64,000 nucleotides of DNA from Chitinophaga lutea. GTDB taxonomy: Bacteria; Bacteroidota; Bacteroidia; Chitinophagales; Chitinophagaceae. Location of the stretch: NCBI RefSeq assembly GCF_003813775.1, contig NZ_RPDH01000001.1, positions 1,922,001-1,986,000 of the forward strand. The letters are read 5' to 3'. The position numbers were made by a program, and so were the translations under genes. Of this stretch, positions 39,101 through 46,817 are shown piece by piece; position 1 is the stretch's first letter; each line of letters opens with the position of its first letter. The notes beneath the pieces were generated by a model. It was not told where the DNA came from. It did not search any database and saw only the letters and a list, made by a program, of their open reading frames with translations.

Positions 39101-39267
39101 GCCGGCTGCGGGTGTACGCCTCCGTGCAGAACCTTTTCGTGGCCACCAAATACAGCGGGTACGACCCGGAAGTGTCCAACTCCGGCTCTCCCTTCGACCA
39201 GGGTTACGCCCTCTACGATTACCCCAAGCCGCGGGTATTTATGCTGGGGCTGAACGTGGCACTGTAA
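36181..39267 (+). CDS. SusC/RagA-family TonB-dependent transporter (no STN domain)
   Basis: The 1028-residue protein starts at the ATG at 36181, where the signal peptide begins (hydrophobic core then LLRAQ). It has a carboxypeptidase-regulatory-like domain (about 28-110), a plug with VVIVGYGTRKKSDLTGAV near 117, NPNDIASIEVLKDASSTAIYG near 210 (the SusC signature), and a large beta-barrel ending in FMLGLNVAL. Unlike the transporter at 5973-9590 it lacks the STN domain, so it is not part of a FecR signalling trio. It forms a pair with the SusD gene 33 bases downstream. The substrate is unknown. Confidence 0.93.
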   Translation: MRSKNLRRALRCILYAVLLVLPGLLRAQSVTIKGAVVDEQGAPAIGVTIAVKAGKTGTATDAEGKFTLNATRGAVLLLTSVNYESTEITVDERTEYRIVLKTKASSLSDVVIVGYGTRKKSDLTGAVGTVRSESLMERPSSSLNQELSGRVTGVNVSSNSGRPGGRANIRIRGYSSINIQNDPLYVIDGVILNVSGLQNGSSPIDYLNPNDIASIEVLKDASSTAIYGARGANGVILVTTKRGTSGGGRVTYDADFGVGTLPKKLGVLNSKEFLQVEETAYQNAQKYDPVGWANGKYTDPKTKRTNPLLFDAQGNPLYDTDWQEESTQKAFTQNHQLAFTNGNDKGSYGAFLNYRNENGLIRGSWQKRYAARFVFDSQIKPWLKVGGTLGYTDQNEKQIDQLGGGGIVTMRQVLEALPIIPVKFPDGSWAGNDDYPGMEGGGNPVQVLEERLYYLRTQTLLGNFYSNITLAKGLELRTTVGANVINQRTDYYGGRDLNYISRSQKGVATITNNRFNSWQFENYLTYNREFNRIHSLNALLGLSWQHVDQFSNAASSQGFSDDYFKYYNLGAGANPQTPSSSGTAYGLNSYFTRINYGLMDKYLVTFTGRMDGSSKFGSNNQYAFFPSAAVAWRVSQEEFMKPASFISNLKLRASYGATGNSEILAYQALAGMGNYDVIFDGVRNPGTGISRMANDELKWEKTLQLDAGFELGLFDNRVSMEFDVYRKKTVDMLLAAPLPTTSGYASITRNIGSMENKGIEFSLNTTNIKTADFSWNTQFNISVNKNRVLALTGGSDIYSGATVIRVGEPVGAFFGRVHLGTWSTQEKDQAAVYKARPGDVKYLDLNNDKQINDNDRTIIGKGIPDGFGTFLNTFTYKNWSLTVDLQYMYGNDVMDRSIHSLEDRQGIANSYKTVLNAWTETNQNTPIAQLRPVPAGYTTNNDSHKVTDASFIRGRNVLLAYVFPASALSAMKLSRLRVYASVQNLFVATKYSGYDPEVSNSGSPFDQGYALYDYPKPRVFMLGLNVAL

Positions 39268-39300
39268 CCAATTGTGTGAAAATCTAAAAAAGGACGAATC

Positions 39301-40800
39301 ATGAAAACGAACATAAAAAATACGCTGCTGGGATGGGCCGCAGGCGCGATGTTACTCACCGGCTGCTCCAAGTTCCTCGACGAAAAGGATCCCAGCAACT
39401 TCACCGTAGACCAGTATTATAAAACGGCCGAACATGCCCGGAGCGGCGTGAACGCCATCTACGCCTCCATGCGGGAGCCCACCGTCAGCGGTTTCGGCGG
39501 CGGCGCGTGGATGATGACGGAGTTCGCCACCGGCCTGGCCGCCACCGATCTCGGGCAGGCCGTGAACAGCTACTTCGTGAAAGATCTCATCAACACGCCC
39601 GATAACGGTTACGGCCGTTCGTACTGGGTGAACTATTACCGCGGCATCGCCAACGCCAACCTCGCCATCGAGAAAATACCCGGCATCAATATGGATGAAA
39701 CCGAACGTAAAAAACTGCTCGGGGAGGCGCGTTTCCTGCGGGCCTGGTATTATTTCAGCCTGGTGCGCATGTTCGGCAACATTCCCCTCATCCTGAAACC
39801 CGTAGACCTCAACTCCCCCGAGCTGAAACCGGTACAGGCCACGGTGGAAGAAGTATACGCCGCCATCGACGCGGACCTGAAGGAAGCCGAAGCCGCCGGC
39901 CTCAAATGGGCGGACGTTTCCGGCAAGGTCAGCATGGGCGCGGTAAAAGCCCTCATGGCGCAGGTGTACCTGACCATGGCCGGGCACCCTTTGCAGAAAG
40001 GCGCTCCGTACTATGAACTGGCGGCCAAGAAAGCGGAAGAAGTGATCGATTCGAAACAGTTCTCCCTGTTCACCACGTACGCCGACCTGCACAATCCCGC
40101 GAAGAAAAACACGGGCGAGAATATCTTCATGATGCAGTTCCGCACGCAGATCATCGCGTCGAGCTGGCAGGTATCCATTCTGCCGTACAACAAGAACATC
40201 TCCGCGTACTCCGATGAAACCGGCGGCATCTACGCCAACATCGATTTCATCAAAGCGTTCGACCCGGCGGATTTACGGGTGAAGGAGAAACAGTTTTTCT
40301 ATACGTCTTACACCTCCGAATCCGACCGGAACAAAAAAGTAGAGCTCGGCGGGTATTACCTCTGGAAACACTTCGACGAAACCGCCCAGCTCACCACCGC
40401 CAACAGCGACCTCAACTGGAGCATCATCCGGTATGCGGACGTGCTGCTCACCTACGCCGAAGCCGCCAACGAGGCCACCGGCCCCAGCGCGAAAGCCTAC
40501 GCCGCCCTCAAGCAGATCAGGGACCGGGCACAGTTGCCCGAACTGAGCGGCCTCAGCAAGGAGCAGTTCCGCGAAGCCGTGTGGCGTGAACGCTGGTTCG
40601 AGCTGTGTTACGAAAACACCACCTGGTTCGACATGGTGCGGTTGCGGAAGGCGTTCAATGTGGGCACCAAACAATTCGAACCGTACGTGGGCCATAAATT
40701 CTCGTACGGGCCGGTGGTATCGGAAAAAGAGCTGCTCTTCCCCATACCCTCGCAGGAAATTCTGGATAACCCCAATCTGAAACAGAATAAAGGTTACTGA
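39301..40800 (+). CDS. SusD/RagB-family outer-membrane lipoprotein
   Basis: The 499-residue protein has a lipoprotein signal with lipobox LLTGC near residue 21. SusD helical repeats include ARFLRAWYYFSLVRMFGNIP near 141 and ADVLLTYAEAANEATG near 380. The C-terminal signature is REAVWRERWFELCYENTTWFDMVRLRK near 423. It is the surface glycan-binding partner of the SusC protein encoded just upstream. No glycosidase, sulfatase or regulator is in the same cluster, so the substrate cannot be inferred. Confidence 0.93.
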   Translation: MKTNIKNTLLGWAAGAMLLTGCSKFLDEKDPSNFTVDQYYKTAEHARSGVNAIYASMREPTVSGFGGGAWMMTEFATGLAATDLGQAVNSYFVKDLINTPDNGYGRSYWVNYYRGIANANLAIEKIPGINMDETERKKLLGEARFLRAWYYFSLVRMFGNIPLILKPVDLNSPELKPVQATVEEVYAAIDADLKEAEAAGLKWADVSGKVSMGAVKALMAQVYLTMAGHPLQKGAPYYELAAKKAEEVIDSKQFSLFTTYADLHNPAKKNTGENIFMMQFRTQIIASSWQVSILPYNKNISAYSDETGGIYANIDFIKAFDPADLRVKEKQFFYTSYTSESDRNKKVELGGYYLWKHFDETAQLTTANSDLNWSIIRYADVLLTYAEAANEATGPSAKAYAALKQIRDRAQLPELSGLSKEQFREAVWRERWFELCYENTTWFDMVRLRKAFNVGTKQFEPYVGHKFSYGPVVSEKELLFPIPSQEILDNPNLKQNKGY

Positions 40801-40824
40801 GTGGTGGATTATTGTTAAGTGGAG

Positions 40825-40857
40825 GGGCCGCCTTGTGGATGGGCGGCCCTATTTTTT
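40825..40857 (+). terminator. Rho-independent terminator after susCD
   Basis: GGGCCGCC (40825-40832) pairs with GGCGGCCC (40842-40849) around a nine-base loop, followed by TATTTTTT. Confidence 0.85.
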
Positions 40858-40980
40858 GAAGCTTATACAGGTTTAAGCCGCTGCCTGGCGGACCGGAGTC
40901 GCCGTTGACACTGGATGACCTGCTGTGTGATGCGGTGAGCGTCGTGGTGGCGGATGGCCGTTAATCCTGCACCTGCCGAC

Positions 40981-42183
40981 TCAGGACGGGAAACTGATTT
41001 TCCCCATCGATACGTTGGGAATGCCGTTCCTGCCTTCGCCGAAGCTGGTTGCGCCGCCACAGACGGCTTCATTGGCCAGCACCGCGAACAGCACCGCTTC
41101 TTTGGCGTCCGGGTTGATGTGCAGCTCCGCGGTGCTTTTGAATGTACAGTCTGGCAGCAGTTCCGAGATGTTTTTGATCAGCAGCGGATTGTGCATACCG
41201 CCCCCGCTGACGTAGAAGTGGAAACCGCGGCCTTCATCCGTCACCGTTTTGATCGCTTCGGCGATCGTTTCCGCGGAAAAGCGGTTCAAGGTGGCCATCA
41301 CGTCTTCACGGCTGAGTGCGGTGGTGCCGGATTTAACCCGGGCAGCCTGCAGGTAAGCCAGGTTGAAAAGCTCCGGGCCGGTTGTTTTGGGGAAGGGCTG
41401 TGCAAAAAAGGGATGATCTTTTAATGCTGCAAGCAACGCGCCGTTCACCTGGCCTTTGGCCGCAATGGCCGCGTTTTCATCAAAATATTTACCCGGGAAA
41501 TGTTGGCGGGTATACGCGTCCATCAGCGTGTTGCCGGAGCCGGTGTCCGTACTGAATACCTCATCCGCATTGAGCGTACCCGGCAGGTAGGTGAAATTGG
41601 CGATGCCGCCGATGTTCAGCATGATACGGTTCTCTCCTTTCCGGGAAAAAATGAGGAAGTCGCCATACGCCGCCAGCGGCGCGCCTTCTCCGCCCGCCGC
41701 CACGTGTTTCTGCCTGAAATCGCTCAGGGTGATGATACCCGTTGCCACCGCCATATGATCGCCGTCTCCCAGCTGCAACGTGGCATTGCTGAATTTCTCC
41801 TGCCCGTGCAGCGACCGGGGAGCATGAAAAATCGTCTGCCCATGGCTGGCGATCAGGTCCACCTCACTAGCCGGAATATTCCACTTCTTCAGGCAGGCAT
41901 TGATGATCGCGGCATGCCTGTGGGCGATCCACCCGTTGAGCAGGCAGACTTTTTCAAGGTCCGCATCCCTGCGGGAGAAGATGCTGGCGATCTCATTCCG
42001 GTAGTCCTCGTCGTACGGGGCCGTTTCAAAAGCCAGCAGTTCCACTTTCGTATCCGTACCGGTGCCGGAGAACCGGCAGAGCGCCACATCGAGCCCGTCT
42101 ACGGAGGTACCGGACATCAATCCTATCACCGTGCGCCGGGGAGCGTTGGCGATTTCATATAAGCGTGCAATATTCCGGTTCAT
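40981..42183 (-). CDS. anmK: Anhydro-N-acetylmuramic acid kinase
   Basis: The 400-residue cytoplasmic enzyme opens and phosphorylates 1,6-anhydro-MurNAc released during wall turnover, giving MurNAc-6-phosphate. Motifs are IGLMSGTSVDGLDVAL near residue 20 (ATP-binding loop), SHGQTIFHAP near 113, QLGDGDHMAVATGI near 135, IMLNIGGIANFTYLP near 190, DTGSGNTLMDA near 215 and FYVSGGGMHNP near 300. Length and motif order are normal. It is convergent with susD, with the terminator between. Its presence fits a cell that recycles peptidoglycan amino sugars, as does nagA in this window. Confidence 0.94.
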   Translation of the reverse strand: MNRNIARLYEIANAPRRTVIGLMSGTSVDGLDVALCRFSGTGTDTKVELLAFETAPYDEDYRNEIASIFSRRDADLEKVCLLNGWIAHRHAAIINACLKKWNIPASEVDLIASHGQTIFHAPRSLHGQEKFSNATLQLGDGDHMAVATGIITLSDFRQKHVAAGGEGAPLAAYGDFLIFSRKGENRIMLNIGGIANFTYLPGTLNADEVFSTDTGSGNTLMDAYTRQHFPGKYFDENAAIAAKGQVNGALLAALKDHPFFAQPFPKTTGPELFNLAYLQAARVKSGTTALSREDVMATLNRFSAETIAEAIKTVTDEGRGFHFYVSGGGMHNPLLIKNISELLPDCTFKSTAELHINPDAKEAVLFAVLANEAVCGGATSFGEGRNGIPNVSMGKISFPS

Positions 42184-42399
42184 GCTGGCAGCGTTTAGAT
42201 AATCTAATATAACCCACTTCGGTTAAATACGGGAGGCTGGTTGTAAAATTGATGCGCAATGAGGCCAGCACCAATACCAAAAAACCAGTATTGTTTAGTA
42301 AATTCATTTTGCAGATTTTCATGATACATAGTCCTCCTTCCAATAAGCCCACCGGAGGGAGGCCACAGATTACATCACTTTTCAAAATTTATCATTCAT

Positions 42400-43182
42400 A
42401 TGCAACGCAGGAAATTCCTCCAATCTTCACTTGCGGCTACCGCAGGCCTGGCCATCAGTATCAACCCCGCCACAGCGGGCGAAAAGTCCCCGGCACAAAA
42501 AGAAGTATATGAATGGCGCGAATATGAAATGCGCTTTGGTTCCGATCACAAGCAACTGGAGAATTATTTCAAAACGGCGCTCATTCCTGCATTGAATAAA
42601 CACGGCGTAAAAACAGTAGGCGTTTTCAAGGAATGGGCCCCATCTGAACCGGCTAAAGTGTATTTGCTGGTGCCCTATGCTTCGCTCGACAGCTACCTGT
42701 CCGTAAACATGAAAGTAAAAGCGGACGCGGATTACATCAAAAACAGCGCGGACTATAACAGCATCCCGGCAGACAAGCCCGTTTACAGCCGCTTTGCTTC
42801 TTCCCTGATGATCGCCTTCGATGGCTGGCCTGCCATCACCGTGCCGCCCGGCAAGTCCCGGATATTCGAATTAAGAACGTATGAAGGGTATAGCGAGGAT
42901 GCCGTAAGAAGAAAGATCAAAATGTTTAACGACGGGGAGTACCCTATTTTTCAACGGGCCAAATTGAACCCGGTATTCTTCGGCGAAGTGATTGCCGGCG
43001 ACCGGCAGCCGCGCCTCACTTACATGCTCACCTGCGACAGTATGGAGGAACGCAAAAAGGGATGGGGTGCTTTCGTGGCCGATCCGGCGTGGAAAAAAAT
43101 GGTGGCGGATCCGCAGTATGCCAATACGATTTCCATTATACGGAATACCTTTTTGGTGCCGACGGAGTATTCACAGGTGTGA
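42400..43182 (+). CDS. NIPSNAP-family protein with Tat-type signal
   Basis: The 260-residue protein starts with MQRRKFLQSS, a Tat-like twin-arginine signal followed by a hydrophobic stretch and an Ala-x-Ala type cleavage region. The mature part has two ferredoxin-like NIPSNAP modules: the first opens YEWREYEMRFGSDHKQLENYF near residue 37, the second RIFELRTYEGYSEDAVRRKI near 150. Such proteins occur widely in Bacteroidota and have no settled function. It stands alone and is divergent from anmK. Confidence 0.85.
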   Translation: MQRRKFLQSSLAATAGLAISINPATAGEKSPAQKEVYEWREYEMRFGSDHKQLENYFKTALIPALNKHGVKTVGVFKEWAPSEPAKVYLLVPYASLDSYLSVNMKVKADADYIKNSADYNSIPADKPVYSRFASSLMIAFDGWPAITVPPGKSRIFELRTYEGYSEDAVRRKIKMFNDGEYPIFQRAKLNPVFFGEVIAGDRQPRLTYMLTCDSMEERKKGWGAFVADPAWKKMVADPQYANTISIIRNTFLVPTEYSQV

Positions 43183-43323
43183 TTGGCGGCCCTTTTTAAC
43201 TTAACCCAAAAGATCCATGCGTCTCATTTGTAAATATTGTATACCCGAATCGGAAATATTCCGATTTGATACCCGAAAAATCAACAATAAACTGTAGCCA
43301 CTATACAAAAATAGTCATGCTGT

Positions 43324-43629
43324 ATGAATAAGAGAATAATAACCCTGGACGGCAATAACTTTTCAGATCTGGCCGGGTTCTACGACGAAGTTGAAAATGT
43401 GCTGACAAAAGATCTCACCTGGACCACCGGCCGTAATTTCAACGCATTCAATGACCTGCTGCGCGGCGGGTTTGGTGTTCATGAACCCGGCGAACAGATA
43501 ATGCTGGTCTGGAAGAACAGCGCAAAAAGCAAAGCGGATTTGAATATACCATGTGACGGAACGACCGTTTATCATGTATTAACCGATTTTATAAAGGCGC
43601 ATTGGTTCATTGAGTTTGCCGAGCGTTGA
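43324..43629 (+). CDS. Barstar-family protein (ribonuclease-inhibitor fold), orphan
   Basis: The 101-residue protein has the barstar pattern: an N-terminal strand IITLDGNNFSDLAGFYDEV, then RNFNAFNDLLRGGFG (the helix-loop that plugs the barnase active site, with the key aspartate), and a C-terminal helix HVLTDFIKAHWFIEFAE. In Bacillus barstar neutralises the RNase barnase. No barnase-like toxin is encoded nearby, so it may protect against a rival's toxin or be a leftover immunity gene. A strong terminator follows. Confidence 0.88.
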   Translation: MNKRIITLDGNNFSDLAGFYDEVENVLTKDLTWTTGRNFNAFNDLLRGGFGVHEPGEQIMLVWKNSAKSKADLNIPCDGTTVYHVLTDFIKAHWFIEFAER

Positions 43630-43666
43630 ATGACGTTCCCACTCGCCAAACAATTATCGTCAGGCA

Positions 43667-43698
43667 GGCCACCCGGTAAATGGGTGGCCATTTTTTTT
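43667..43698 (+). terminator. Rho-independent terminator after the barstar gene
   Basis: GGCCACCC (43667-43674) pairs with GGGTGGCC (43682-43689), followed by eight T. Chromosome-like composition ends here and AT-rich sequence begins. Confidence 0.88.
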
Positions 43699-43985
43699 CC
43701 GTTATTAATCAGAATGTAAAAACAGTTATTGTATATGCGTCTTCTCCAATTCAGCGTGTTATAGGAGAGTTTGAAATCGACGAAATTATCAACTGTCGAT
43801 TGGATGATCTATGGAATACAACTCAGCAATTTTCTGGAATCAGCAGACAGTTTTTTGATCAGTATTTTGCAGACAAGGAGCTAGGGTATGCAATTAAAAT
43901 TAAGAGCGCAAAAAGATACAAGTATCCTAAATGCCTAAAGACGGACTTCAACCTTCTTCCACCACAATCATTTGCTTATTGTTGA
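43680..43985 (+). pseudogene. 5'-truncated ASCH-domain remnant
   Basis: The frame from about residue 11 onwards reads as the second half of an ASCH-like domain: NVKTVIVYASSPIQRVIGEF, then GISRQFFDQYFADKELGYAI, ending LPPQSFAYC. The first half, which should carry the G-x-K-x-x-E motif, is missing. The only ATG lies inside the terminator hairpin of the barstar gene, and the joint between terminator and ASCH frame falls at about 43695. This looks like a gene cut by an old insertion or deletion. Complete ASCH proteins of this kind bind RNA or nucleosides and often sit in toxin or phage islands. Confidence 0.55.
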
Positions 43986-44263
43986 GAATGTAGACATTGG
44001 ATTGAGCTGAAGCATCTATTATTCATTGAACCTAAATCACGATTCTAGATGACAAACCGAACGAAAAGGGCGCTAATTGGAATGGGTTAATGGATTTCTT
44101 GCATTTCGCCAAATCGAAGGATAACATATTGGGAGTGCAGCTAAACGGTATACAATTCAAATTTTCCCTTTCGACAATTGTACAAATCTCTATAAGTGAG
44201 AAACGTGGAAGGCATTGATTTTTGGGTAGATTTTCATCGGCAGTGACTCACGAATTAATGACG

Positions 44264-44321
44264 ATATTCCAAGCTCATAAAATTGTTATCCATATATGGC
44301 AATTTTATGAGCTTGGAATAT
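44264..44321. repeat. Perfect 22-bp inverted repeat
   Basis: The arm at 44264-44285 (starting ATATTCCAAGCTCATAAAAT) is exactly complementary to 44300-44321. The 14-base loop itself contains the palindrome CCATATATGG. It is AT-rich and lies about 115 bases outside the left att copy. It could be a terminator, a protein-binding site or the end of a lost mobile element. Confidence 0.8.
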
Positions 44322-44384
44322 TTTCGACTTTAAAGGAGCTCTTCCTTTCCAATCTTCCGGCTATCAATTCCCAATTGCCACCCG

Positions 44385-44418
44385 AAAACAAAAAAGGACC
44401 GCTCGTCGCGATCCTTTT
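44385..44418 (-). terminator. Probable original terminator of the tRNA-Asn gene
   Basis: On the minus strand AAAAGGA and TCCTTTT form a stem, with further GC pairing inside, followed by six T. It lies just past the displaced tRNA 3' end at 44437, consistent with being the native terminator before insertion. Confidence 0.6.
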
Positions 44419-44436
44419 CAAGGCTTCTAACCTTCT

Positions 44437-44479
44437 GCTCCCCCTGTTGGACTTGAACCAACGACCCTCTGATTAACAG
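44437..44479. repeat. att site, left copy (tRNA-Asn 3' part)
   Basis: The 43 bases are identical to 61713-61755 and correspond, on the minus strand, to the tRNA-Asn from the anticodon loop to one base past the discriminator. The following 193 bases up to the integrase hold only short AT-rich repeats such as AACTTAACTA and ACTAACTTAAC. Confidence 0.95.
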
Positions 44480-44606
44480 CGCTTTAATGGGCCTAATCAG
44501 GGCTAATCGGGCCGAACTTGAATTAACTTAACTATTTAATTATCAATCATTTAATGTTTTTTGACTAACTTAACAAAAGCTGTCTGAAGTCCTTTTAAGG
44601 GCTTTT

Positions 44607-44627
44607 TGCTGGCAAATTGTTGGCAAA
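44607..44627 (+). repeat. Subterminal 21-bp direct repeat, left copy
   Basis: TGCTGGCAAATTGTTGGCAA plus A is found here and, in the same orientation, at 61645-61665 near the other end. TTGGCAAA is repeated inside it. Such repeats near both ends are likely integrase or excisionase arm-binding sites. Confidence 0.7.
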
Positions 44628-44672
44628 TTTTGGAGGTAGGAGAGCCATTGTGAACTTGTAAAATTTAGTCAA

Positions 44673-46013
44673 ATGTCATTGAGTATTTCGATTAGCCTGG
44701 ACACCCGCCGGGCTAAAAAAACGGGGAAGTTTCCGGTGAAGCTGCTGGCAATTTTTAATCGCAAACCTCGCCGCTATCAAACGGTTTACGACTTGAGCGA
44801 GGACGAATTCAAGGCTTTGTCGGCTAGGCAAAAATCAGAGTGCCTGAAAAAGATGCAAGAAATCCTCAAGCAATTGCAACGTAATGCCGAAGAAGCTGCG
44901 GCAGGATTGCAACCATTCACGTTCGAAGGTTTCGAGAAAGCTTTCATCCTAAACAATCCTTCTTTTCACCAGCGGAAGGCGATCAAAGAAGTAGCTGAAC
45001 TCGATAACCACCCTTTCAACCAGGTGATGTATGATAACCGCTTCCCTATTTTCCGGTTGCCTAAGCCCGAGTCCGACACGATCTTGGCGGTGTTCCTATA
45101 TTATATCAGCAAACTTTTGAACGAGCACCGTATCCGGACGGCTGTCCATTACCAGACTACGTACAATATACTCGCCCGCTTCAGCGGTAATGTTCGGTTC
45201 GTTGATATTAATGTCAGCTATCTGAAGCGTTTCGAGGCCTGGATGCTGGAGCATGGGTATTCTAAGACCACCGTCGGTATCTACACCCGTTGCCTGCGTG
45301 CCACCTTTAATGAGGCCATTTTCCAGGGAATCATTAAGCGGGAGAACTGTTATCCTTTTGGCCGGAGGCTTTATCAACCGCCATCTTCCCGGAATATCAA
45401 AAAAGCGTTGACGCTGGAGGATGTGAGTAAGATATATTATTATCAGCCGGAAAATGAGCGCGAACGGAAGGCGAAGGACTTTTGGTTGTTTTCTTATCTG
45501 GCGAATGGAATCAATCCTACTGATATCATGCATCTTAGATACAAGAATATCGACGGTGATTATCTCGTTTTTGAACGGGCCAAGACAGTAAACTCTACAA
45601 GACTTGATCCCCGCCCTATCACGGTCTTTATCTCGGAGGACATGCAGCGGATTATTGACTATTGGGGGAATAAAGACAAGAGCCAGGAGAATTACATTTT
45701 CCCCTGGATGGAGCATAATGTTACGCCTTTGCGGCAAGTAGAGTTGTGCGAATTGTTTGTCCAGGCGATTAATGACTGGATGGCGAAGATCCGGAAGAAG
45801 CTGGGTATCGAGAAAAAAGTGACGACCTACGTGGCCAGGCATACGTTCTCGACGATCCTCAAGCGGTCGGGCGTAAGTACGGAGTTTATCCAGGAATCTT
45901 TGGGACATACCAGCATGAAGACAACGGAGAGCTATCTGGATAGTTTCGAGAAGTCGGTGAAGAAGGAGTATTCGCAGCGTTTGGTGGCTTTTAAGGAAGG
46001 TATGGAAAGATGA
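44673..46013 (+). CDS. Tyrosine-type site-specific integrase
   Basis: The 446-residue phage-integrase-family recombinase has an N-terminal arm-binding module (opening SLSISISLDTRRAKKTGKFP). A SAM-like core-binding domain (about 140-225) contains YLKRFEAWMLEHGYSKTTVG. The catalytic domain (about 245-440) contains the first Arg in NPTDIMHLRYKNI near 293, the Arg of TYVARHTFSTIL near 390, His in SLGHTSMKTTESY near 415 and the nucleophile Tyr in the same stretch. The first His of HxxR is replaced, as in many Bacteroidota integrases. It is next to the left att site and should catalyse insertion into and excision from the tRNA-Asn gene. Confidence 0.95.
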   Translation: MSLSISISLDTRRAKKTGKFPVKLLAIFNRKPRRYQTVYDLSEDEFKALSARQKSECLKKMQEILKQLQRNAEEAAAGLQPFTFEGFEKAFILNNPSFHQRKAIKEVAELDNHPFNQVMYDNRFPIFRLPKPESDTILAVFLYYISKLLNEHRIRTAVHYQTTYNILARFSGNVRFVDINVSYLKRFEAWMLEHGYSKTTVGIYTRCLRATFNEAIFQGIIKRENCYPFGRRLYQPPSSRNIKKALTLEDVSKIYYYQPENERERKAKDFWLFSYLANGINPTDIMHLRYKNIDGDYLVFERAKTVNSTRLDPRPITVFISEDMQRIIDYWGNKDKSQENYIFPWMEHNVTPLRQVELCELFVQAINDWMAKIRKKLGIEKKVTTYVARHTFSTILKRSGVSTEFIQESLGHTSMKTTESYLDSFEKSVKKEYSQRLVAFKEGMER

Positions 46014-46138
46014 ACTATTTCAAGGGCGACTGAAAGGCCTGGTTGTTCACTTTTTGGGGCCGTTCATTTTTAGTGAACAGTCTCAAAAAGTGAACAAATG
46101 CCTATAGATACTATCCAGTTAACGGGCAAATAACTCAC

Positions 46139-46166
46139 AAAAAGGGCATTATGGCGCCCTTTTTAT
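46139..46166 (+). terminator. Rho-independent terminator after the integrase
   Basis: AAAAAGGGC (46139-46147) pairs with GCCCTTTTT (46156-46164), followed by ATTGT. A further 12-bp inverted repeat (GTTCACTTTTTG and its complement) lies upstream between about 46048 and 46096. Confidence 0.75.
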
Positions 46167-46201
46167 TGTATTTGGGTACGCTTCACACATATTTTAGTCG
46201 A

Positions 46202-46223
46202 AAAGTGCTTTTTATTGCACTTT
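46202..46223 (+). promoter_or_regulatory. Probable operator of the hip genes
   Basis: AAAGTGC (46202-46208) and GCACTTT (46217-46223) form a 7-bp dyad with an 8-base spacer, 54 bases before the hipB ATG, overlapping TATAATG-like sequence. Autoregulation by the HTH antitoxin at such a site would be typical. Confidence 0.45.
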
Positions 46224-46276
46224 ATAATGATTTTTTACGCCAGAATGCTTAAATTTACTATGAAAAAGGTATTATA

Positions 46277-46495
46277 ATGCACTCTAGGGAAATATTCAAC
46301 ATCGTGAAAGCCAGAAGAGAATCTCTAAATGTGACACAGGAGACGCTCGCCCAACTTTCCGGCGTAGCATTGAGAACCTTGAAACAATTTGAAAGTGGCA
46401 AGGGCAATCCTACCTTGCAAACACTCCAAAAGCTCGGTGACGCACTGGGTCTTGAAGTAACAGTCGTCATTAAAAACAAGGGGATTAACGCATGA
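46277..46495 (+). CDS. hipB: HipB-like XRE antitoxin/regulator
   Basis: The 72-residue protein is almost entirely one HTH domain: FNIVKARRESLNVTQETLAQLSGVALRTL, then FESGKGNPTLQTLQKLGDALG. It lacks the extra C-terminal tail of classical E. coli HipB, as in tripartite systems. The stop codon overlaps the next ATG (ATGA), so translation is coupled. It probably binds the dyad upstream and represses the operon. Confidence 0.85.
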   Translation: MHSREIFNIVKARRESLNVTQETLAQLSGVALRTLKQFESGKGNPTLQTLQKLGDALGLEVTVVIKNKGINA

Positions 46496-46815
46496 GAGCA
46501 GCCAACATTCTTTTCAAAGGGCAACAAGCCGGCGTCTTAACGCAACATGATGATGGTACGTTCACATTCCAGTATAACACATCGTGGGTAGAAGATAGTA
46601 GCAAGCCGGCGATCAGCCTTACATTACCGAAGACCGCCTCCCCATACCATTCTAATTACCTATTCCCGTTCTTCTACAACATGCTGCCGGAAGGGTCAAA
46701 CAAACAGGTCGTTTGCCAACTTAACCACTTGGACAAAACTGACTATTTCGGGTTATTGCTGACGATTGCGCAAACAGATACCATCGGCGCGGTTACCGTT
46801 TCTAAAATCGATTAA
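46492..46815 (+). CDS. hipS: HipS-like protein (stand-alone HipA N-terminal subdomain)
   Basis: The 107-residue protein corresponds to the N-subdomain 1 of HipA: VLTQHDDGTFTFQYNTSWVED, then ISLTLPKTASPYHSNYLFPFF, and FYNMLPEGSNKQVVCQLNHL. In classical HipA this part is fused to the kinase. Here it is a separate gene between HTH and kinase genes, the hipB-hipS-hipT order. In the characterised E. coli HipBST system, HipS rather than HipB acts as antitoxin. The kinase gene starts two bases after its stop. Confidence 0.85.
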   Translation: MRAANILFKGQQAGVLTQHDDGTFTFQYNTSWVEDSSKPAISLTLPKTASPYHSNYLFPFFYNMLPEGSNKQVVCQLNHLDKTDYFGLLLTIAQTDTIGAVTVSKID

Positions 46816-46817
46816 AC

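Larger units (their letters stand above)
43986..44436. other. AT-rich decayed flank of the island
   Basis: No complete gene is seen. A plus-strand frame of about 60 codons without a start (roughly 44032-44218) may be another gene tail. The inverted repeat and the tRNA terminator, listed separately, are the only clear structures. It may be the remains of an earlier integration at the same tRNA. Confidence 0.4.

Noticed and set aside
42249..42512. Plus-strand frame before and over the NIPSNAP start
   Set aside because: It is out of frame with the NIPSNAP gene, which has a clear Tat signal and family modules.
44222..44476. 84-codon frame across the inverted repeat and left att site
   Set aside because: It runs through a perfect inverted repeat, a terminator and tRNA sequence, so it is not coding.
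44437..44479. A second tRNA-Asn gene
   Set aside because: Only the 3' half is present and the sequence to the right does not form the 5' half. It is the left att copy.
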